In this document: positions 43,073-52,348 of the stretch, one piece after another
How positions within the stretch are numbered: the first letter of the stretch is position 1
Layout: each line of letters begins with the position of its first letter
Assembly (NCBI GenBank): GCA_910574255.1
Contig: CAJTAK010000004.1
Location: 1-64,000, forward strand
DNA: 64,000 nt
From: Clostridia bacterium
Lineage (GTDB): Bacteria > Bacillota > Clostridia > Lachnospirales > Lachnospiraceae
Reading direction: 5' to 3'
Translations under genes and position numbers: made by a program
Notes under the pieces: model-generated
Databases searched by the model: none
Told to the model about the DNA's origin: nothing
What the model saw: only the letters and a program-made list of their open reading frames with translations

Positions 43073-44560
43073 ATGACAATAGCGGAAAGGATAGCGGCTT
43101 TGCCGGCGGCAGTAAATTTAGCTCAGCCGGGCCGTTCATATCTTGCTCAAGGAAAACAGAATGGCAGAACAAGCAAAGCGGAGCAGTCAGAAGATATTAC
43201 AAACGCATCACGGCTCCAAAAGTCTTTATATGCAGTGGAGGATTCGGACTATTCCAAGGCAGACGCAGTAAATAAACAGTGGAGAAAGATGAATACCGTA
43301 AATATACTGGACATACTGGACGGAACGGCAGACACGTCCAATCGGACTTTGACCTCACAGGAGATTGAGCAGCGTCTGCAGCAGGGAGATCTTTTGAATG
43401 ATATAAGTAATACGGATTTCGGTATGCTTAAGTTTGAACTTTCAGGGATTGAATTTGAAATGGGAGTTCCTGCTTCTGCAGATACATTTCATAAAAATGT
43501 GGAATATCTGGCTTCACGTTATGCCGCCATGGAGGATAGAATCAAAAACACATGCAAAGGGACAGAGCAAAAGGAGTACCTGGAGCAGTTAAATGACATT
43601 TACAAGAGTACATTAGAGAGGGCAGCCAACGAATATTCCAATCTGGTGGGAGGGATTTTGGGTAAATATGGTGTATTGGATGAGAGGGAAAAAATCTATC
43701 GGGCTTTCAAAAATGGAGTGGATGAAAGAGCTGCCGAATACAGGACGTACTTAAAGGAAAATCCGGGATTTACAGGCCTAGAGGGAACGAAAGATTCATG
43801 GCTTTTAAAGGATGATGAATATATAGCATCAAGGCTCAGAAGCCAAAACATTGCATCAACCAGAGATGCAAAGGATGATGAATATACTTTACAGGATCTG
43901 GAAGTAATAGGGAAGTATGCTTCTTCCTTATCCGCTATGGAGAAAAAATCCAATACCTATGATTTGAATGAAGAACGGATGGGACTGGAGCTTGCAATGC
44001 TTGCAATGAAAACAGATATCTTGGGAGCAAAAGCAGGTGTCAGTCCGATGCTTAATACAACTTTGAAAAACACACTGGAGGGATATATCAGAGCATTTCT
44101 GGAACAGTTTGATAACAGGCTGGATACGAACAGGAAGAAAGCATATACAGCTTCGGATATTCAGGGAAATGCACATTTGGATAAGGACAGCGTATGGCGT
44201 GTATACAATAAGACTATGGAAAGCTATCGTATTTCCGGTGATGTGGTGCAGGCAATGCTGAAAGGTGCGGAGTATGGGAAAGCACAATATTCTGAAAAGA
44301 TGAATCAGAATGGAACCAAGAATATTTACCGGTACAAAAACGGAAATACATATTGGAATCAATTTTTCCAAGCTTCCACAGTCACAAAGGCAAACGGATA
44401 TGAAAAAAATGTAAGTACCTTTGAGCAGCACATGATGGGATGGGTAGATTTTAACATGAGTTTGGAAGAAAAGCAGGGGATACGTATGAACCTGTGCATG
44501 GATTTGGCGGAATACGATTCTGTGGATTATAGGGGAAACCAGTTCAGCAGGGAAGCATGA
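43073..44560 (+). CDS. Large protein of unknown function (first of an unknown pair)
   Basis: The protein has 495 residues from the ATG at 43073 (MTIAERIAALPAAVNLAQPG). It is soluble, hydrophilic and mainly helical, with no signal peptide or membrane helix. Notable segments are VNILDILDGTADTSNRTLTSQEIEQRL, FELSGIEFEMGVPASADTF and EQHMMGWVDFNMSLEEKQGIR near the end. I do not recognise a family. The next gene starts about 110 bp later and encodes a second unknown protein with its own ribosome site; the two may form a unit. A long protein of this kind could be a structural or secreted effector-like protein, but nothing in the sequence proves it. Confidence 0.6.
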   Translation: MTIAERIAALPAAVNLAQPGRSYLAQGKQNGRTSKAEQSEDITNASRLQKSLYAVEDSDYSKADAVNKQWRKMNTVNILDILDGTADTSNRTLTSQEIEQRLQQGDLLNDISNTDFGMLKFELSGIEFEMGVPASADTFHKNVEYLASRYAAMEDRIKNTCKGTEQKEYLEQLNDIYKSTLERAANEYSNLVGGILGKYGVLDEREKIYRAFKNGVDERAAEYRTYLKENPGFTGLEGTKDSWLLKDDEYIASRLRSQNIASTRDAKDDEYTLQDLEVIGKYASSLSAMEKKSNTYDLNEERMGLELAMLAMKTDILGAKAGVSPMLNTTLKNTLEGYIRAFLEQFDNRLDTNRKKAYTASDIQGNAHLDKDSVWRVYNKTMESYRISGDVVQAMLKGAEYGKAQYSEKMNQNGTKNIYRYKNGNTYWNQFFQASTVTKANGYEKNVSTFEQHMMGWVDFNMSLEEKQGIRMNLCMDLAEYDSVDYRGNQFSREA

Positions 44561-44667
44561 AGCTTATCCGTTTTGAAAGTGTAAACATTATGGGATGTAC
44601 TGGCATCCTAAGGATGCATTGTTTGAAAAATATACCTGTGAAAAATACGGCCAAGGAGGGCTTTGTT

Positions 44668-45336
44668 ATGCCAAGAATTATAGATTACACCTATTTATTT
44701 CAGAACATGCCTGGAGTATCAAAAACAAGCACCAATTTAATTGGCAGCTTTCAGCTTTCTCAGATCAACAGCGGCTCCGTACAGTCGCAGCTAAGAGCAG
44801 CGGGAATTGACACCAACAGCAAGCAGTTCAAAGCGGTCATGAAAGAGATGATGAGTGCCAGCAAGGGAAACGGTGCCATGTTCACAAACATCCAGGCTAT
44901 TAAAAATTCCATGAAAAGCTACGATCAGGACGGAGATTATATCGATCCCACTACCGGGCTTGCAGGTCTTCTGGTGACAGAGGAAAACGAAAGCAGCCGA
45001 AAACGAATCATCTCCATCCCGGAAAGCAGCAAGGAGGAAATGTTTGAACAGACCAAGAGAGAATTCCTCCGGGAAAACGGCGTGCTGAACGGCGACACCA
45101 CAAAGAGATCCGATGTATACACAAATATGTACCGAAAAGTGACAAAAAAGGATCGTCTGGCGGCAGGGTACACCATGCAGCAGTACGAGCGATCCTACCG
45201 GCAGGCATTCTTGGATGCGGCAAGAAAAGCAGATCCAAGCTGGGAGATCGGCAGGCCGATCCCGGCCGGAGCACTGGACGGCATTACAAGAGCGTCTGTT
45301 GAAAATGCACGAGGGGCGTTGGATGTGAGGATATAG
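44668..45336 (+). CDS. Protein of unknown function (second of an unknown pair)
   Basis: The gene encodes 222 residues from the ATG at 44668, behind AAGGAGGG. The N-terminus is MPRIIDYTYLFQNMPG, followed by a low-complexity Ser/Gln region (TSTNLIGSFQLSQINSGSVQSQL). A segment follows with a D-x-D-G-D motif like a Ca-binding loop (SYDQDGDYIDPTTG), and the end is YERSYRQAFLDAARKADPSW. There is no signal peptide. A frame in the 44577-44667 leader reads HPKDALFEKYTCEKYGQGG and may be a remnant of an older start. A terminator follows at 45423. Confidence 0.6.
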   Translation: MPRIIDYTYLFQNMPGVSKTSTNLIGSFQLSQINSGSVQSQLRAAGIDTNSKQFKAVMKEMMSASKGNGAMFTNIQAIKNSMKSYDQDGDYIDPTTGLAGLLVTEENESSRKRIISIPESSKEEMFEQTKREFLRENGVLNGDTTKRSDVYTNMYRKVTKKDRLAAGYTMQQYERSYRQAFLDAARKADPSWEIGRPIPAGALDGITRASVENARGALDVRI

Positions 45337-45422
45337 TGGGATTTGTTTTGAGGTTCTTGCCGATGCTTGAGATCGTACCATCTAACACACCAATTAAAAA
45401 ATCTTTTTATGTAGCAAACAAG

Positions 45423-45461
45423 TGGCAGTTACTTTTCTATGATGGAGTGACTGCCATTTCT
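45423..45461 (+). terminator. Terminator-like hairpin
   Basis: TGGCAGTTACT (45423-45433) pairs with AGTGACTGCCA (45446-45456) with one mismatch, followed by TTTCTCT. It closes the unknown gene pair and argues against a coding frame across it. Confidence 0.55.
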
Positions 45462-45526
45462 CTATTAAGACCACATCGCAAGAGACTATTTGGAGTTGAA
45501 GATTATATGAAATACAATTATAATAA

Positions 45527-45983
45527 ACCATAGCAGAACAATTAGTAAGCTTAGGTGACAAAGAGAGCGATTATAAAGTGATTGGCTATTATGTATGCGA
45601 AATTACAGACATGCCAGAATACTTGCATGAGCTGGGAAAGAAAATGCTCTCTGTCAGTACTTGCCTGGGTGAACCCCACTAAGACCGTATACAAGGTTGA
45701 CTATCCGGATGTCAGCGGTAGCGGCTATCAATGGCATGAACAGGTGCTGAGCCGGGATCAGGGGCAGGACATGGTGGATGCAGGGAGGATGGTTCAGCGC
45801 CGGGTACTTAGCATATGGGATAAGGGCACTTATATTACCCTGGAACCGGAGCAGGATGCACAGAGCTATACGGAGGGATTAAAGCAGAAATATACATACA
45901 CATTGGGAATGTCGGCGGCATATATTTTGATTTATTTGGGAACATGGGCGGTATTATGGAATATAAAACGGGGAAAGGCATGA
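45527..45983 (+). pseudogene. Fragments of one or two lost genes
   Basis: Two open stretches overlap in different frames. 45527-45682 reads IAEQLVSLGDKESDYKVIGYY and CEITDMPEYLHELGKKML, protein-like but without a start. 45660-45983 reads WVNPTKTVYKVDYPDVSGSG ... QWHEQVLSRDQGQDMVDAG and ends with a transmembrane helix (MSAAYILIYLGTWAVLWNIKRGKA). This looks like the end of a membrane protein. They may be one frameshifted gene or two unrelated remnants. No family recognised. Confidence 0.4.
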
Positions 45984-46080
45984 TTTTGAAAATGCTGTTT
46001 AATTCATAGAGCTTGGGGCCTCTTTGACAGAAGAGCGCATGCGGATTTTTGATTGGTATTATGGAGCGTAAAAGGAAGCT

Positions 46081-46674
46081 ATGAAAAAAAGAAAAATTAT
46101 TTTATTTGCTATTCTTATACTTATTCTCTGCCTTGCAGGGAATACCATAAGCATCTGCATGTACAGTATGAATGATGAACGCTGTGAGGCGGATGTGGCC
46201 ATTGTTCTTGGAGCGGCGGCCTATGACGATACCGTTTCCCCTGTGTATCGGGAGCGTCTGAACCATGGCATCTACCTGTATCAGCAGGGCTATGTAAAAA
46301 AGATCATTGTCACAGGCGGCTTGGCGGAGGGAAACAAGTACTCAGACGCTTACGCAGCAAAACAGTATGTAATAGATATGGGCGTTCCGGAAGAAGATAT
46401 ACAAATGGAGGAAACCTCCACCATAACTCAGGAGAATCTGGAAAATGCCAAAAGAATTATGGACGAAAATGTTTATGAGAAAGCGATCATTGTCAGCGAT
46501 CCACTGCATATGAAGCGTGCCATGCTCCTGGCTAAAGATGCAGGCATGGAAGCCTACAGCTCACCTACACCCACAACCATGTATCGAAGCTTCAGGACAA
46601 AGCTGCCATTTCTGGCACGGGAGGTATTTTTTTATATTGGATATCGGTGGTACAGACTGCTGAAATACTTTTAA
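46081..46674 (+). CDS. YdcF/SanA-family protein (DUF218)
   Basis: The protein has 197 residues with an N-terminal membrane helix (residues ~5-28, IILFAILILILCLAGNTISI). The DUF218 domain follows: DVAIVLGAAAY, RLNHGIYLYQQGYVKKIIVTGG, STITQENLENAKRIM and IIVSDPLHMKRAMLLAKDAGM. Members are linked to envelope maintenance and vancomycin tolerance in enterobacteria (SanA). The domain faces the outside if the N-terminal helix is an anchor. Confidence 0.88.
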   Translation: MKKRKIILFAILILILCLAGNTISICMYSMNDERCEADVAIVLGAAAYDDTVSPVYRERLNHGIYLYQQGYVKKIIVTGGLAEGNKYSDAYAAKQYVIDMGVPEEDIQMEETSTITQENLENAKRIMDENVYEKAIIVSDPLHMKRAMLLAKDAGMEAYSSPTPTTMYRSFRTKLPFLAREVFFYIGYRWYRLLKYF

Positions 46675-46806
46675 AAGCGGTTGCTATTTTTTGCTGTTCT
46701 AGTATACTGAAGATAATGCCTTTGGCATAATTAATTGTGCTGTTTTTACAGCCGGAAAATATAAATCGGTAATCGTTCTATGAATGACAACATGTGAGGT
46801 AATGCT

Positions 46807-47547
46807 ATGAATAGATCTGAGAATAAAGAATTTCAGGACTTTCTTTTGGAAAGATTTAAAATTGAAAGAGCAAAATTTGACCGTTCAGGAGTATATGCCT
46901 GGACCCAGCGTTTACTTGCATATAACTCAAATAAGATTGAAGGAAGTACATTGACGGAAGAGCAGACCGCATCTTTATTTGACAATGGTACGTTACCCAG
47001 ATCAGATGACTATTATAGAGCAAAAGATGTGGAAGAGATGAACGGGCATTTTCTGATGTTCAACAAAATGCTTGATACCATAGAGGAAGCTTTGACGCAG
47101 GAGTTAATCAAATGCTTTCACTATGAATTGAAATCAGGGGTATTTGAAGATCGAGCCAATGGGTATGCTATCGGTGATTATAAGAAACGTCCAAATATGA
47201 TTGGCATGTATCAGACCGTAAGGCCCGAGAATGTTGAAAATGAGATGGACTTGCTGTTAGACTGGTATCGCAGCAGAGAGATAAATATCTGCGTATTAGC
47301 AGAATTTCATGCGAGATATGAGAGTATTCATCCATTTCAAGATGGAAATGGCAGAACAGGCAGGCTGATTTTGTTCCGGGAATGTCTGAAAAATGGAATT
47401 GTGCCGGTTGTGGTTGAGGATGTGAATAGAAATGAGTACCTGGAGGCTTTGAAGGAATATAGAGAAGCAAAAAAATTGGATAAGCTGGTTAAGCTTTTGG
47501 AGAAGGAACAGCAGTTTTATTTGGGAAAATGCGAGTATTTTATGTAA
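46807..47547 (+). CDS. Fic-family AMP-transferase with N-terminal inhibitory motif
   Basis: The protein has 246 residues. The catalytic loop is HPFQDGNGRTGR (residues 175-186), which matches HPF-x-D/E-GNGR-x-x-R completely. An inhibitory helix motif S/T-x3-E-G/N is present at residues 41-46 (SNKIEG), before the Fic core, so this is a class II Fic protein that is autoinhibited by Glu45. The flap (GDYKKRPNMIG) is also present. Targets are unknown. The next gene, 59 bp downstream, is a decayed ADP-ribosylglycohydrolase. Confidence 0.92.
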   Translation: MNRSENKEFQDFLLERFKIERAKFDRSGVYAWTQRLLAYNSNKIEGSTLTEEQTASLFDNGTLPRSDDYYRAKDVEEMNGHFLMFNKMLDTIEEALTQELIKCFHYELKSGVFEDRANGYAIGDYKKRPNMIGMYQTVRPENVENEMDLLLDWYRSREINICVLAEFHARYESIHPFQDGNGRTGRLILFRECLKNGIVPVVVEDVNRNEYLEALKEYREAKKLDKLVKLLEKEQQFYLGKCEYFM

Positions 47548-47606
47548 TAGCTTGTTGCCTTGGGCAATAGAAAAGAATATAGCAATGTCAGGAAGGCAGA
47601 ATATTT

Positions 47607-48054
47607 ATGGAAATGCGTGACAAAATAGCAGGCGGCTTTTATGGACTGCTCATAGGGGATGCCCTTGGAGTTCCCTATGAATTTAATAAGGCGGAACAAC
47701 TGCCGCCTTACGAAAAGATTGATATGATACCTCCCTTGGACTTCAAAAAGACGTATCCTCAAGTGGAGGCCGGAACCTGGTCGGACGACGGAGCACAGGC
47801 ATTGTGCCTGCTGGACAGCCTGATAAGTCAGGGCGGCTTCTCTCTGAACAGCTTTTCGGACTTGCTGTCAGCATGGTATGAGGACGGACTTTGGGCAGTG
47901 AATAATGTGGTATTTGATGTAGGAATTCAGACCGGCAATGGGGTGCTTGTATGGGCTTCAGGGAATACCAAAAGACTGGCTTTCCATGCTGCAGGAGAGG
48001 GACAAGGCAGAAAAATTGCTGGAACGGTTCTTTTTAAGCCGTGGGTATATTTAA
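47607..48054 (+). pseudogene. ADP-ribosylglycohydrolase remnant with internal deletion
   Basis: Residues from the ATG at 47607 (DKIAGGFYGLLIGDALGVPYEF, GTWSDDGAQALCLLDSL) are the N-terminal ~110 residues of an ADP-ribosylglycohydrolase, including the metal-binding WSDD. After FDVGIQT the frame is no longer similar. In another frame from about 47943 the sequence reads CLYGLQGIPKDWLSMLQERDK and continues to a stop at 48054, which is the normal C-terminus of such enzymes. The central ~150 residues, with the distal metal-binding Asp residues, are deleted and the join is out of frame. Confidence 0.8.
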
Positions 48055-48067
48055 GGTTTTCAGAAAT

Positions 48068-48127
48068 AAAATGTCTCCCTGCAGATAAGAGTTTAGAGAT
48101 AGAAATTCTTATCTGCAAGGACATTTT
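48068..48127. terminator. Convergent hairpin terminator
   Basis: AAAATGTCTCCCTGCAGATAAG (from 48068) and CTTATCTGCAAGGACATTTT (to 48127) form a long stem with a small asymmetry. A- and T-rich ends serve both strands. It separates the plus-strand remnant from the minus-strand permease that ends at 48129. Confidence 0.75.
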
Positions 48128-48128
48128 C

Positions 48129-50339
48129 CTACATCATCGTATCATCCCGCAAAACCTCCACCAGACTTATCTTCCGCACATTCCGCCAGCCAAGGTAATA
48201 GGCCAGCGCCACGAAAACCCAGATAGCCAGCATAAAGGCAGCAATGGGAAGCAGCGGAGCTTCGGACAGGAATAATCCCACTTCAAGGTAACTGGCCCGC
48301 AGCATAGCTCCCATCGCAAGGACAGCCAGAGGCAGGGTAATCAAAACAGGCCGGCCGGCAATCACAAGAGCCTCGATACAGAACATCTTCCGGATGCCCT
48401 CGGGTGTCAATCCCACAGAGAGATACTGGGCAAATTCCCGTTTTCTCTGCCGGACGAAAGCAAGTGTATTGGAAAATACATTACTGATTCCAATAATGGC
48501 AAGAAGAACACAGAAGCTTCCGAATACAGTCATCATTCCCTGTATTTGTTTATCATTGAGTTCTTTCTCCTGAATACGGTTTTCCATCACCATTTCATAT
48601 GTTTGACCCAAAAGCAGATCCATTTCATCTTCTAATTGATTCAATTCCTCCAGGGTCACATTTCCCATCCCACGCACACGAATATAGAGATCTGTGCTCG
48701 TTCCGCCTATCTGCCCCTTGATTTCCTTCCACAAGGATACAGGTAAGAAATGCACCAGCTCGTAAAAGTCAAGGGTGGCATATTCCTCTCTCAAAACAGG
48801 GACTTGCGAAGTGTAAGCAAGAACAGGAATTTCTGCGGTAATTTCTTCCCTTCCTGCCTGTCTTAAAATACTGGTATCGTCCGTTTCGTTTATATAGGGC
48901 ATATCCACAGGATGACGAAAATCAGGATTTGTCACGTCACGGATCTGATTTCGGATGATGGCCCCGTGAAGCTGGGGATCTATACCGATTTGCTCACAGT
49001 AAGCCAGAAAGCTATTGTCATCCAGAATAATAATAGGAACATTTACCATCCAGCCCTCATCGGTCCTTGCTACATAATTGGGAGAAGCATGGTCAAAACC
49101 GCCGAAGGAACGCATGTCATCCGTCATTTCTTCATCGGTAATTACTCTTTTTGCCACAGCCTTCTGATATACGACAGCACTCTCGATTCCGGAAAGCTCC
49201 TGTATCTGCCGGGTTTCCTCAAAAGAATCAATTTCCTCATTCTTTACCGTGGCCATAATGTCCCATACGTTCATGTACCGTACAAAATAAGTTTCCCTTG
49301 TGCTGATTCCGGACAAGGTAAAAAAGCACTGCATCATCGTAAAGGCCAAAAAAGAGAATATCAGGGACAGTGATGCGGCCCGCAGAGCCTTTCGCTGTGC
49401 CTTCAGCGCATTTCCGGCCAGTTCTCCTTCCGCACCAAACAGAAGCGTAAGAAGAGGGGAGTTCTTTTTACGTTTTAACTGGAGGCCCCCCGCATTCTTT
49501 ACAGCCTCCAAAGGAGTCAGCTTGCTTAGCTTTCTGGCCGGAAGCCATGCGGAAATCCATATAGTTATGATTGTGATAACCAGTGCAGTCAGAAAAACAA
49601 GCGGATGATAAGTGAAAACCGCCTCATGCCGTCCGGGAATATCCTTTCCCAAAATATTTGTCAGATACGTAATTACGAAGCTCAGTCCAATGCCGAAAAA
49701 GTTCCCTGCAAGAATCGGGATGGCGCACAATGCGGCGGCCTCCTGCAAAAGACAGGTCCGGATCTGCTTTGGCGTAGCCCCAATACTGGAAAAGATGCCA
49801 AACTGATGGATCCGTGTATTCATGGACATGGCAAATGAATTGTGGATAATCATAATCAGGGAAAAGGATGCCATGGCCCCTATAAAGAGCAGCAGAGGAA
49901 AGGTCAATCTGGGCGCCGGATCTAACGGATCACGGATAAAATACATTGCCAGAAGATTATAGTGGTAGGTAATTGCTTCCGGCGAAGCCCCTGCAAGCTC
50001 GGCAATTTGCGGAGTGTCCGTAAGGGCATCCTTCATAGAGTGAAAATAAAGGTCAATCACCGTTTCCTGGTCCGAGGTTTCCCTTTCATTGATGAGCGCA
50101 TCCTTTACAGTGGCAAAATTAGTGATGGATTCCGGTACTCCATCCTGAAAATCTCCCGCAATCCGGCTCTGCCAGCCCCCTTCCTCCCGCTCAATCCTCT
50201 CAATTTCATAATTCCACAGATTATAAAATTCTCCGCACAATAAGGATAAAAGCAGGGCTGAAATAAATGCGGCAGCAAGTATGGATACACTGGAGGAACG
50301 ATTGTTTTTGATATAGCTGACTGAATAATCTTTCCACAT
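48129..50339 (-). CDS. FtsX-type ABC transporter permease
   Basis: The protein has 736 residues from the ATG at 50339, with GGAGGTGA 8 bases upstream; an in-frame GTG at 50357 lies inside the ATPase gene. There is a helix near residues 20-40, an extracellular loop, then FtsX blocks (LLLFIGAMASFSLIMIIHNSFAMSMNTRIHQFGIFSSIGATPKQIR; MTVFGSFCVLLAIIGISNVFSNTLAFVRQRKREFAQYLSVGLTPEG). A ~280-residue extracellular domain lies between them. It pairs with the ATPase upstream and the two-component system further upstream. Confidence 0.9.
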   Translation of the reverse strand: MWKDYSVSYIKNNRSSSVSILAAAFISALLLSLLCGEFYNLWNYEIERIEREEGGWQSRIAGDFQDGVPESITNFATVKDALINERETSDQETVIDLYFHSMKDALTDTPQIAELAGASPEAITYHYNLLAMYFIRDPLDPAPRLTFPLLLFIGAMASFSLIMIIHNSFAMSMNTRIHQFGIFSSIGATPKQIRTCLLQEAAALCAIPILAGNFFGIGLSFVITYLTNILGKDIPGRHEAVFTYHPLVFLTALVITIITIWISAWLPARKLSKLTPLEAVKNAGGLQLKRKKNSPLLTLLFGAEGELAGNALKAQRKALRAASLSLIFSFLAFTMMQCFFTLSGISTRETYFVRYMNVWDIMATVKNEEIDSFEETRQIQELSGIESAVVYQKAVAKRVITDEEMTDDMRSFGGFDHASPNYVARTDEGWMVNVPIIILDDNSFLAYCEQIGIDPQLHGAIIRNQIRDVTNPDFRHPVDMPYINETDDTSILRQAGREEITAEIPVLAYTSQVPVLREEYATLDFYELVHFLPVSLWKEIKGQIGGTSTDLYIRVRGMGNVTLEELNQLEDEMDLLLGQTYEMVMENRIQEKELNDKQIQGMMTVFGSFCVLLAIIGISNVFSNTLAFVRQRKREFAQYLSVGLTPEGIRKMFCIEALVIAGRPVLITLPLAVLAMGAMLRASYLEVGLFLSEAPLLPIAAFMLAIWVFVALAYYLGWRNVRKISLVEVLRDDTMM

Positions 50340-50344
50340 AGCAA

Positions 50345-51025
50345 TCACCTCCGCCACTCGTCATGGAGGATCCGTCCATCCTCTATGGTGATAATGCGGT
50401 CAGCCTCCAGAGCCACCTTTTCATCATGGGTAATAAGTAAAATGGTCTGTTCCAGGTTGCGGTTGGAGAGCTTCAGCATGTCCATGATTTCCCTGGAATT
50501 TTTCTGATCCAGATTTCCGGTGGGCTCATCTGCCAGAAGAAGGGCGGGGCGGTAGATCAGAGAGCGGGCAATGGCAGCCCTTTGCTGCTGGCCGCCGGAA
50601 AGCTGGCTGGGCAGAGCCTCCAGCTTGTCAGAAATTCCAAGAGAGCTGACAACCTTCTCAAAATATTCTTTGTTTGGCTTTTTCTTATCAAGTGTCAAGG
50701 GCATAAGTATATTTTTTCGTATGGTAAGGGTGGGAATCAGGTTATAGAACTGATACACCAGTCCTACCTTCCTGCGGCGGAAAATTGCGGCCTGTGTTTG
50801 ATTAAGTTCGGAAAGATCCGTTCCGTCTATGGTAACCTTTCCCTTTGTGGGCTTGTCTACACTGCCGAGAATATGCAGAAGCGTAGATTTCCCCGAGCCG
50901 GAGGCTCCCACAATTGCTACAAATTCTCCCTTGCTGATGGCAAGATCGATTCCGTTTAGCGCCGTAATCTGATTGCTTCCGGAGCCGTATACTTTTTGGA
51001 CGCCTTCACATTTTAAAATATCCAT
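50345..51025 (-). CDS. ABC transporter ATP-binding protein (BceA/MacB type)
   Basis: This 226-residue protein has Walker A GASGSGKS (residues 40-47), Q-loop [10 protein letters not shown], signature [15 protein letters not shown], Walker [13 protein letters not shown], and the H-loop LITHDE. It lies 5 bp upstream of the permease gene on the minus strand. A 138-bp gap separates it from the kinase gene and probably carries the promoter controlled by the response regulator, as in BceRS-BceAB loci. Confidence 0.95.
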   Translation of the reverse strand: MDILKCEGVQKVYGSGSNQITALNGIDLAISKGEFVAIVGASGSGKSTLLHILGSVDKPTKGKVTIDGTDLSELNQTQAAIFRRRKVGLVYQFYNLIPTLTIRKNILMPLTLDKKKPNKEYFEKVVSSLGISDKLEALPSQLSGGQQQRAAIARSLIYRPALLLADEPTGNLDQKNSREIMDMLKLSNRNLEQTILLITHDEKVALEADRIITIEDGRILHDEWRR

Positions 51026-51163
51026 TTTGTTGTTTCCTTTCTTTCTTTTCTTCTGGTATTATCATGCAGAAGCGGTTTTAAGTTGCTTACATTTATATTG
51101 TAGCAAGTGAAAGTTACAACTTGGTGACGATACCAGGGAGCATCTCGCTATGCCATTCGGCAA

Positions 51164-52348
51164 TTAGATGTAATAAAACCGAATTTCAAAACAAGCTCCG
51201 CCATCCGGCATATTTCTTGCCCGTATGGTTCCGTTCTGACGCTCAATAATCTCTTTGGACAAGGCAAGCCCGATCCCGATGCCGCCCTCGCCTGCATTCT
51301 GCCCCCGATAGAACCGTTTAAAAAGATGGGGAAGATCTTCACGGGCAAATCCGTTTCCTTCATCCCAAATAAGGATTTCCGTGTATAGCGGATTCTGCGC
51401 ATAGGAGCAGTGGACGGTACCTCCTTTGTTATGCTCCATGCAGTTTTTCATCAGATTTATAATAGCTTCCATTGTCCAGTCCATATCTACGGTGACCGCC
51501 ATTTCGCCCAATTCCGGGATATCCATGACCGTGCCGGATTCCGTCAGCAACTCCTGCAGGTTATCGGCGGCAAGTACAAGCATGGTAAAAACATCAGTCT
51601 CATCTTGCTTAAGCAGCAAGGTTCCGGCATCCAGCCGGGACAAAACAAGCAGGGCTTCTTCCAGATGGGTAAGCCGCAAAAGCTGTTTTTCCACCTGTCC
51701 CGGATAATTTCCGCCGCAGTCCCGTTTCATCATCTGAACAGATAAGGAAATAGCTGTGATTGGCGTCTTGATCTGGTGGGCAATATTGGACAGATTTTCC
51801 GCAAAATGATTTTTTGCCTGTACCGCAGCATCCTTTGTCTGATAGAGAAAGGTTACGGTTTTGTAGATCTCATCCTCCAATTTGGAAAAATCATCTTCAC
51901 CGGAGGCAGAGAGAATGACAGCCTTTCCCATATTGACCTGCTCCAGATAATTGGTCAGAGCCTGAATGCGTAAGCTCTCTTTTTTATTTCGATACAAAAA
52001 GGTAAGGCAAAGAAGCAGGGCCCCAAAAAGAAAGCCAGCCACGGCAAACAGGATGCCGGTTCCTATGGACAGAGCTGTGAAATCCGAGATGCGGTATCCA
52101 AATGAAGACAGGATATCAGGGTTCATTGTGCCGCTGTCACCCTCCGTCATATATTCCTTCAGTGCGGCAAGAATAAGTCCTTTGGTTTCCGGCTCCTGTT
52201 CCAGAATCTCTCTGCATACGGAATTTAACAGGTTAAATTGAAGTCGGCTGTAATAGTGAGAGACCATAAAAACCGTTAACGCAGAAGCAAGAAAACTTAA
52301 AGACAGTGCAAATCCCAAAGTAACTGCTATATTTTTTCGTCCGTTCAC
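51164..52348 (-). CDS. Sensor histidine kinase
   Basis: The protein has 394 residues with two transmembrane helices (residues ~8-30 and ~93-118) enclosing a ~60-residue outer loop. The phosphoacceptor is H191 (NIAHQIKTP), followed by N-box INLMKNCMEH, G1 IWDEGNGFAREDL, F-box FKRFYRG and G2 GGIGIGLALSKEII. The class typically senses peptides with its ABC transporter partner. The start overlaps the response regulator gene by 4 bp. Confidence 0.92.
   Translation of the reverse strand: MNGRKNIAVTLGFALSLSFLASALTVFMVSHYYSRLQFNLLNSVCREILEQEPETKGLILAALKEYMTEGDSGTMNPDILSSFGYRISDFTALSIGTGILFAVAGFLFGALLLCLTFLYRNKKESLRIQALTNYLEQVNMGKAVILSASGEDDFSKLEDEIYKTVTFLYQTKDAAVQAKNHFAENLSNIAHQIKTPITAISLSVQMMKRDCGGNYPGQVEKQLLRLTHLEEALLVLSRLDAGTLLLKQDETDVFTMLVLAADNLQELLTESGTVMDIPELGEMAVTVDMDWTMEAIINLMKNCMEHNKGGTVHCSYAQNPLYTEILIWDEGNGFAREDLPHLFKRFYRGQNAGEGGIGIGLALSKEIIERQNGTIRARNMPDGGACFEIRFYYI

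Noticed and set aside
45336..45533. 65-codon frame from a GTG behind the unknown pair
   Set aside because: It runs through the hairpin terminator at 45423-45461, has no ribosome site and no protein-like pattern.
47943..48125. Continuation of the ADP-ribosylglycohydrolase frame past FDVGIQT
   Set aside because: The first frame runs on past the deletion join, but its product there is not family-like; the family C-terminus lies in another frame ending at 48054.
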